Positions 39,156-43,815 of a stretch of 43,815 nucleotides of DNA are shown here, in pieces. The stretch is taken from the IMG/VR virus record IMGVR_UViG_3300049716_000043, positions 1 through 43,815 of that record; one strand, written 5' to 3'. A program made the translations under genes and the position numbers. The stretch comes from a virus. The notes under the pieces were generated by a model. That model saw nothing but the letters and a program-made list of their open reading frames with translations. It had not been told where the DNA came from and ran no database searches. Each line of letters begins with the position of its first letter. Position 1 is the first letter of the stretch.

Positions 39156-39590
39156 ATGGCATATTGCACTAGTGATAATCTTAAACAAGTAGAGACGGAA
39201 CAAACTATCATCGACTTAACAGATGATAACGACACCGGATCGATTGTTTCTGATAATGTCAATCGTGCAATTGCCGATGCCGACGCGCTGATTGATAGCT
39301 ATTTGACGGGCAGGGTAGCCTCTCTGCCCCTCTCCCCTGTCCCGTCATTAATCTCTAAAATATCGATTGAAATTGCAGTTTACAATCTGTACTTAAGACG
39401 GTACGGCGGGCGCATGCCTGAAGGTGTTGCAGATCGATACAAAGAGGCAAAGGCGATGCTCAAGGATATTCGCGACGGCAAGCTTCAAATAGCCTTGACC
39501 ATTGCCGAAGACACTGGCGGGCTTGGTGCAATCGCGGTATCAAAATCAAATTCCGAAGCCTTTTCAAATGATGTTGTAGGGATGTACTGA
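39156..39590 (+). CDS. Head-tail connector protein, Mu gp36 family (DUF1320)
   Basis: A 144-aa helical protein with the family's MAYCTSDNLKQ start, VNRAIADADALIDSYLTGRV (~48-67) and ISIEIAVYNLYLRRYGGRMP. It corresponds to the gp6-like connectors that sit below the portal. The stop overlaps the next ATG by one base. Confidence 0.85.
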   Translation: MAYCTSDNLKQVETEQTIIDLTDDNDTGSIVSDNVNRAIADADALIDSYLTGRVASLPLSPVPSLISKISIEIAVYNLYLRRYGGRMPEGVADRYKEAKAMLKDIRDGKLQIALTIAEDTGGLGAIAVSKSNSEAFSNDVVGMY

Positions 39591-40102
39591 TGCTCAAGGA
39601 AATAGAATCAGGCGTTCTCGATCTACTTGACAAGGGCGGTTTGCAAACCCGAGAAATTACAATTGAGCAAGCGATCGATAGCCCGATACATCCGGCGCGC
39701 CCGGCGTGCCATGTAAGAATAACGGGAGTTTCACCGAAACGAATCACGCAGGTAGTCAGAAGATATTATGTGTCGGTTGCCGTTATTATAATCGTCAAAT
39801 CCGACAAAAGCGAAAAAGACAGACGGCATTTAGCGTATCCGCTTATTGAGGCAGTGCAGGAATATTTGTCAGGTAAGGCTCCGATTACTGGTATCAATTT
39901 TCTTGAATGTAAAACTGTAAAAGAGATCACTTCAGGCGATGATATCGACAACGGATTGTCAAAGTGGCAAATCGATTTCGATACCAGTTACGAAATAAGA
40001 ATGGCCGAAGATGCAGGTGCTATAATGCTCAGGACAGTCTTGGCGGATTTCGGAAGGCCAGACGTTGCGACAGATGAATTGACCGCACAGGTGACATTAT
40101 GA
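39590..40102 (+). CDS. Neck/tail terminator-region protein, Mu gp37 family (DUF1834)
   Basis: A 170-aa protein starting MLKEIESGVLDLLDKG, with PACHVRITGVSPKRITQVVR and YYVSVAVIIIVKS in the middle and DTSYEIRMAEDAG near the end. This family follows gp36 in Mu-like phages and is thought to act at the head-tail joint. It overlaps the M15 peptidase gene by four bases (ATGA). Confidence 0.8.
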   Translation: MLKEIESGVLDLLDKGGLQTREITIEQAIDSPIHPARPACHVRITGVSPKRITQVVRRYYVSVAVIIIVKSDKSEKDRRHLAYPLIEAVQEYLSGKAPITGINFLECKTVKEITSGDDIDNGLSKWQIDFDTSYEIRMAEDAGAIMLRTVLADFGRPDVATDELTAQVTL

Positions 40103-40533
40103 TTCCTCAATTTATACCGAAGCATTTTAAGATTGAAGAGCTCGTTTCTCTCCCGGTGTTCACTGATATGGGGCAATCTGCATTCTCACTTTTTGATACT
40201 CGAATTCTTATTACAATTGACAATATAAGAGAATATTTCGGTGTTCCGGTAATCGTAAATGATTGGAGCACCGGAGGGAAGTTCAGCTTGCGCGGATTCC
40301 GCAATGACACCGATTCTGTAGGCGCAAAATACTCTCAACATCGATACGGTAGGGCAATCGATTTTGACGTAAAAGATATGTCCGCGGACTCTGTACGTAA
40401 GACCATTCTTGACAACCAAAACGATGAACGATTTCAGTTTATAAATGCAATGGAAACCGGTATTGATTGGGTGCATATTGATTGCCGGAATGTTTACAAT
40501 GCGGAAAATGGGATAGTGCTTTTTAACCATTAA
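40099..40533 (+). CDS. M15-family peptidoglycan peptidase
   Basis: A 144-aa zinc peptidase of the peptidase M15_3 kind. The metal ligands are His81 and Asp88 in SQHRYGRAIDFD, and His126 in DWVHIDCR. Such enzymes cut peptide cross-links of the cell wall. It lies between the gp37 and tube genes rather than with the holin-like gene, so it may be a virion-associated enzyme or the true endolysin. No signal peptide is seen. Size is typical for the single-domain form. Confidence 0.8.
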   Translation: MIPQFIPKHFKIEELVSLPVFTDMGQSAFSLFDTRILITIDNIREYFGVPVIVNDWSTGGKFSLRGFRNDTDSVGAKYSQHRYGRAIDFDVKDMSADSVRKTILDNQNDERFQFINAMETGIDWVHIDCRNVYNAENGIVLFNH

Positions 40534-40552
40534 AATCAGCAGGGGAATTATT

Positions 40553-40915
40553 ATGTCGGATCAATATGTAAGCAGGGTATCCGTCGTTATTAACGGTAAG
40601 CCCATGGAAGATTTCAAGACGTTCAAAGACAATTCCCGCGAGCTTCGCGTATCTGTCAACTTGATGACAAAAACCGGGTTCGTAAAGAAAACGGTACGAT
40701 ATGGATTTTCCATCGATTACGTCGTTCCAGTCCTTGGTTCGGAATTCGATTTCGATTCTCTCGAAAATGCACGCGTTCAGATTACGCTTGACGATGGAAA
40801 CACTATAGTATACTCCGGCGTTGTAACAAAGAGCGTAGGCGATGCGACGGCCGACGGTGATAAAGAAATGACGCGCACTATCGAATTCGGAGCAAGCGAA
40901 AGGACGGTCGCATGA
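40553..40915 (+). CDS. Tail tube protein
   Basis: A 120-aa beta-rich protein (VSRVSVVINGKPMEDFKTFK, VSVNLMTKTGFVKKTVRYGF). Size, strand pattern and place next to the sheath fit a Mu gpM-like tail tube subunit. In Mu the tube follows the sheath. Here it precedes it, and the slot behind the sheath is taken by the variable protein. AGGGGA is placed upstream of the ATG. Confidence 0.7.
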   Translation: MSDQYVSRVSVVINGKPMEDFKTFKDNSRELRVSVNLMTKTGFVKKTVRYGFSIDYVVPVLGSEFDFDSLENARVQITLDDGNTIVYSGVVTKSVGDATADGDKEMTRTIEFGASERTVA

Positions 40916-41109
40916 TGCGTGTTATTAGCGTCGTGTCAACATCAGGTGAAGAAATGCCTTGGCCGGGGCGATCGGGCTTGATGATCGGTAAAGATCCGGT
41001 ATCACTTGAAGAAAATGTTCTTATCCGCCAATCAATAGCAGCGGGCGAACTCGTTGAAGTAACCAAAGAAAATGAAGGGGTGAATGATGATATCGTTCAA
41101 GGAAATTAG
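40912..41109 (+). CDS. Small pre-sheath protein, gp38/DUF2635-like
   Basis: A 65-aa protein overlapping the tube stop. The stretch DPVSLEENVLIRQSIAAGEL followed by VEV resembles the end of DUF2635 proteins (Mu gp38), which sit directly before the sheath. Its last 26 bases overlap the sheath start, so translation is coupled. Role unknown. Confidence 0.6.
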   Translation: MMRVISVVSTSGEEMPWPGRSGLMIGKDPVSLEENVLIRQSIAAGELVEVTKENEGVNDDIVQGN

Positions 41110-42520
41110 TTCAGGAATACGCAAGCCTGGCATTTACTCGGAGTTCAATTTGTCTGCCGCGCGCCAAGCATTGCCGGGCAACGATCAAGATGTTCTTTTC
41201 ATTGCTCAGATGCTTTCTACGGGAACCGCAACCGCGCTTATACCTGTTTTGGTAACAACCGAGAGTGATGCAAAAACTCTCTTCGGTGTCGGCAGCCACG
41301 CGCATTTGATGGTCCGGTCGGCGCTTATTGCATATCCTGATTGCAAAATCACTGTGATTCCCGTAGCAGACTCTGGTACTGGTGTTGCCGCAGCTGGCTC
41401 CGTAGTTGTTTCGGGAACCGCGACCGCCGCCGGAGTGTGTACGGTAAAGATCGGTGCGGTATCAATTTCTGTCCCCGTTGCAAATGCCGACGTTGCTCTT
41501 ACGACTGCAAATGCAATTCGTGCTGCAGCGGCACAACTCGAAACTCTCCCGGTAACACTTAGCGGAAGCACTGCAACTATCACGATCACCGCAAAAAACA
41601 AAGGAACTGTCGGAAACCGTATCCCGATTATTTGTACCTTCACAAGCACCGGACTCAGCGGAGTAGTAACCGCAATAACTTCAGGGGCAACCGATCCCGA
41701 TCTTAGCGCTGCAGGCGGAGCTCTTGCCAAGGCATTTAATGGTTCATGGGATATTTACGCTTGTCCCCTGATCGACGCAACTTCCCTTGGCCTTATTAAG
41801 GCGCATATTGATGAAAAGAGCAATGCCATTGAACAGCGCCCGGCAGTACTTGTTTTCGGGTATAATGATGTCAGCGCAAGCCCAAGCACTTCAACCGTAA
41901 AGACGTTGTGTGGCACCACGCTTAACCACTGGCGAACGTCATGTGCTTACATTCAAAATAGCGCTTCCCTTGATTTCGAAATCGGGGCAGCATACGCCGC
42001 CGTAATGGCATCGGTCACCGACCCGGCACTACCCTTGAACAATGAGATTCTTGTCGGTATCGCGGCGCCTCAGACAAGCGATGTGATGAACCGGCAAACG
42101 ATTGAAGACCTGCTTCATTATGGCGTAACTCCTTTAACCGTGGTAGCCGGCGGGTATGTGTCAATCGTTCGGGCAGTCACCACTTACACTCAGAATGCAA
42201 GCGGGATTCCCGATCCGAACCGTCTTGACGTGACCACACCTCGAACGCTTGACTATGTGCGGGCGGCATGCGTTCAGCGCATTTCGAACAGTTATCCGCA
42301 AGCGAAGAAAACCGATGCGGTGAAACGTGCAATCCGGCTTGATCTTCTCGATGTGCTTATTCAGTGCGAAAAGCTGGAACTTATTGAAGGCGTTGCAAAT
42401 TACATCGACTATCTGATTGTTGAAGATGACTTGACCGACGTTACGAGAGTAAATGCGCGGATCCCGGCACCTATCGTGCGCGGGCTGCATGTGTTGGCTG
42501 AACGAATCGACCTGCTTTAA
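41084..42520 (+). CDS. Tail sheath protein, Mu gpL family
   Basis: A 478-aa protein (second ATG at 41087 is an equal choice; AAGGGG is upstream). The N-terminal strand FKEISSGIRKPGIYSEFNLS and the C-terminal fold (LDYVRAACVQRISNSYPQAK, DAVKRAIRLDLLDVLIQCEK, NARIPAPIVRGLHVLAERID) are those of Mu-like contractile sheaths. Residues ~105-215 are an Ala/Thr/Val-rich insertion domain that probably faces outward. Its 3' end is repeated at the start of the window. Confidence 0.9.
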   Translation: MMISFKEISSGIRKPGIYSEFNLSAARQALPGNDQDVLFIAQMLSTGTATALIPVLVTTESDAKTLFGVGSHAHLMVRSALIAYPDCKITVIPVADSGTGVAAAGSVVVSGTATAAGVCTVKIGAVSISVPVANADVALTTANAIRAAAAQLETLPVTLSGSTATITITAKNKGTVGNRIPIICTFTSTGLSGVVTAITSGATDPDLSAAGGALAKAFNGSWDIYACPLIDATSLGLIKAHIDEKSNAIEQRPAVLVFGYNDVSASPSTSTVKTLCGTTLNHWRTSCAYIQNSASLDFEIGAAYAAVMASVTDPALPLNNEILVGIAAPQTSDVMNRQTIEDLLHYGVTPLTVVAGGYVSIVRAVTTYTQNASGIPDPNRLDVTTPRTLDYVRAACVQRISNSYPQAKKTDAVKRAIRLDLLDVLIQCEKLELIEGVANYIDYLIVEDDLTDVTRVNARIPAPIVRGLHVLAERIDLL

Positions 42521-42569
42521 TCGATTGGGGCGGTAGTCGCGCCCCTTTTCCACTTCGGAGCAATTGGAT

Positions 42570-43118
42570 ATGTCAAAGACAGTTTTAAGCGCGGGTGCGG
42601 TTGTAAATAGCGCGTATTTGAATGCGATTAATGGCGTTGACGGTAGCACCGGAATTGTGCATGATGGGGCGAATACGAACGGGCATGCTCCTAAGATTGA
42701 TCCTGTTGCGCATATATCAGGAATAACCGAAGGCGAGGTGGTGGTCCCATTTTGGCCATCATGCTTTACCACTCAATTGTCAACGACTGTGCGCTGGAAA
42801 AAAGAAGATTCAACAGTATCAGGAAAACCAAGCATTGTTACATTGAGCTTTTCCGCAGTGAGTGGAACTTCAGCCGCTAATTCTTTGGTAGATACTTTAG
42901 GATCAAATTTGCTTCCAACATCAATAAGACCAAAAAGTTCATTGATTTGGATTCCTTTTGTTGTTGTAAGTAATGGATTTTGCAAACAGGGGATGCTTAC
43001 GCTGTTTAACTCTGGGTCTTTTGTGTGGGCAATCGGAGATAATGATCAGGCAGGATTTAGTACCACAGGAGAAAAGGGTTTTCCTGAACAGACGGTCCAA
43101 TATCCAGTATACCCTTAA
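42570..43118 (+). CDS. N-conserved/C-variable virion protein (copy 2)
   Basis: A 182-aa protein from ATG 42570, with GGAG at 42557-42560. Residues 1-50 equal copy 1 except for Ala for Thr at position 10. From about residue 51 (ISGITEGEVVVPFWPSCFTT) it is unrelated and 20 residues shorter than copy 1. Only the end (EKGF...YPVYP against NKGF...YPIW) is similar. The pair shows an exchangeable C-terminal domain and supports a role in host recognition. Confidence 0.6.
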   Translation: MSKTVLSAGAVVNSAYLNAINGVDGSTGIVHDGANTNGHAPKIDPVAHISGITEGEVVVPFWPSCFTTQLSTTVRWKKEDSTVSGKPSIVTLSFSAVSGTSAANSLVDTLGSNLLPTSIRPKSSLIWIPFVVVSNGFCKQGMLTLFNSGSFVWAIGDNDQAGFSTTGEKGFPEQTVQYPVYP

Positions 43119-43138
43119 TTTTATGAGGCAATAAAAAT

Positions 43139-43435
43139 ATGATCACCGAAAAAGGCACTCTTCCAATAGGCGTTGAATTCGAAGGTATCACTTACACTTC
43201 CTTCGAATTGCGCCCTCAAACCGTACGCGACAATGCAGAGGTTCTTTCCGCGCTCGCAGGCACCGACAACCCTCTTGTTGAATCAGCTCACGTCTATGCT
43301 CGCCGCATAAGCATTGACGGCATTCCGAAGGAGAAGATCACTCCCGATACTATCCTTGACATGGATCGGGACGATTTCGAAGAACTCCTTGCCGCAGATG
43401 AGCGGCTTAAAAAAAATAGGATCAAAAAAGACTGA
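43139..43435 (+). CDS. Tail assembly chaperone, short form (copy 2)
   Basis: A 98-aa protein identical to copy 1 except Ile for Ser in EG(I)TYTSF and Asp for Gly in IS(I)DGIPK. Many silent differences exist between the copies, so selection keeps the protein unchanged. The A8 run at 43409-43416 is conserved. Confidence 0.7.
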   Translation: MITEKGTLPIGVEFEGITYTSFELRPQTVRDNAEVLSALAGTDNPLVESAHVYARRISIDGIPKEKITPDTILDMDRDDFEELLAADERLKKNRIKKD

Positions 43436-43631
43436 TTCTCGTAAAGAATACCTTCGACTTGTTCTGTTGCTGAAAAAAATCGGGTTTTCGCTCGATGAGA
43501 TTCACAACATGGATTTACAAACAGCCGAAGGATTTCTTGATGAATTTATTGAGATTTCGAAAAAAGAAAGCGGTGTCAAGTCCGACACCGGAACGATCAA
43601 AGCAAAAGTTTTCCGTAAAAAAATAGGGTGA
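43139..43631 (+). CDS. Tail assembly chaperone, frameshifted long form (copy 2)
   Basis: The downstream frame stays open to TGA at 43629-43631 and differs from copy 1 in only two residues after the shift point (RKE for RKG, KES for KEN). Conservation of this frame, which lacks its own start, supports a real -2/+1 frameshift product. Confidence 0.65.
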
Positions 43632-43635
43632 AATA

Positions 43636-43815
43636 GTGAGCCAAGACAACTTAAAACTCTATATCGAATTCTTGGCGAAATCCGCGCCCCTTACTGATGC
43701 GCTCAAGAAATCCACTAAGGATGTTCAAACTTGGGCCTCGCACTCAAAGCACGAAGTAGAATCCCTCTCTCAATCATTTGATAAAATCAAGGGCAAGCTC
43801 GAAGCTATCGGCATT
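43636..43815 (+). CDS. Tape measure protein, N-terminal end (copy 2, cut by window end)
   Basis: GTG start at 43636; 60 codons are present. The first 21 residues match copy 1. Then replacements cluster (KDVQTWASHSKHEVESLSQS against TDVKSWAKNSKHEVESLNQS). Both copies regain identity at FDKIKGKLEAIGI. This is clear protein-level divergence between the two phage copies. Confidence 0.8.
   Translation, partial: MSQDNLKLYIEFLAKSAPLTDALKKSTKDVQTWASHSKHEVESLSQSFDKIKGKLEAIGI

Larger units (their letters stand above)
42358..43815 (+). repeat. Right copy of the diverged end duplication (partner 1-about 1500)
   Basis: Same gene order as bases 1-1500, offset 42357 at the start. Differences begin within the last codons of the sheath gene and in the intergenic spacer (for example GGGGCGGTAGTCGC against GGGGTGGAATTCGC). 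The window ends while still inside the homologous region. Confidence 0.85.

Noticed and set aside
1-43815. Simple terminal redundancy of a circular phage genome.
   Set aside because: The end copies differ too much (tape measure and variable protein) to be one sequence read twice. It is kept only as an assembly-composite alternative.

Overview
The window reads as temperate tailed-phage (prophage) DNA with no recognisable host chromosome. The virion genes are those of a Mu-type contractile-tailed phage (portal gp29, gpF, gpG, gpI protease/scaffold, gp36, gp37, tail tube, tail sheath, gpN, gp44-gp48), but lysogeny is of the lambda/P2 kind. There is a tyrosine integrase, a small excisionase-like HTH protein and, just downstream, a 29-nt stretch that looks like the 3' end of a tRNA-Pro gene (probable att core). 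No Mu transposase is present. A Mor-type activator sits at the edge of the late region. The host cannot be named from the sequence. Signal peptides, Shine-Dalgarno sites and -35/-10 promoters are of ordinary bacterial type.

Layout: (1) 1-16.2 kb, plus strand: end of the tail sheath, an N-conserved/C-variable protein, tail assembly chaperones with a probable -2 (or +1) frameshift, tape measure, gpN-like protein, a 900-aa fibre with a Sec-type signal peptide, gp46 and gp48, a lysis-like block (permuted NlpC/P60-type peptidase, holin-like protein), a second adhesin block (beta-helix spike and Ig-like protein), then baseplate J (gp47), hub (gp44) and spike (gp45). (2) 16.2-17.9 kb, minus strand: exported HNH nuclease, zinc-ribbon membrane protein, and an HTH repressor. 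(3) 18.0-29.1 kb, plus strand: early operon with a 19 x 7-residue repeat protein, a recombination/replication set (Cas4/RecB-like nuclease, intein-split RecA-like ATPase, SSB-like protein, initiator, DnaC-like loader, VRR-NUC nuclease), and an accessory segment (25.8-28.5 kb) of small genes with recurring boundary sequences. (4) 29.1-31.1 kb: xis/int/att and a repeat-rich regulatory region. (5) 31.1-36.3 kb: Mor-like activator (plus), then gpG, gpF, portal, terminase and a membrane protein on the minus strand. (6) 36.5-43.8 kb, plus strand: protease/scaffold, decoration, capsid, gp36, gp37, M15 peptidase, tube and sheath, followed by a second, diverged copy of the genes that open the window.

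The two ends (1-about 1500 and 42358-43815) are homologous but not identical: near-identical in the chaperone gene, clearly diverged in the tape measure, unrelated in the C-terminal part of the variable protein. Because the att core lies between them, the window may be the central part of two related prophages in tandem at one tRNA-Pro site. A composite assembly of two strains around a circular genome of about 42.36 kb is the alternative.

Most unusual points: a cytosine methyltransferase gene whose whole length overlaps a second ORF in another frame that resembles a separate, recurring phage protein family; a Lar-like ORF with no normal start codon right behind it; an integron attC-like hairpin in the same segment; and a probable class 3 intein with a LAGLIDADG endonuclease placed inside a Walker A motif.
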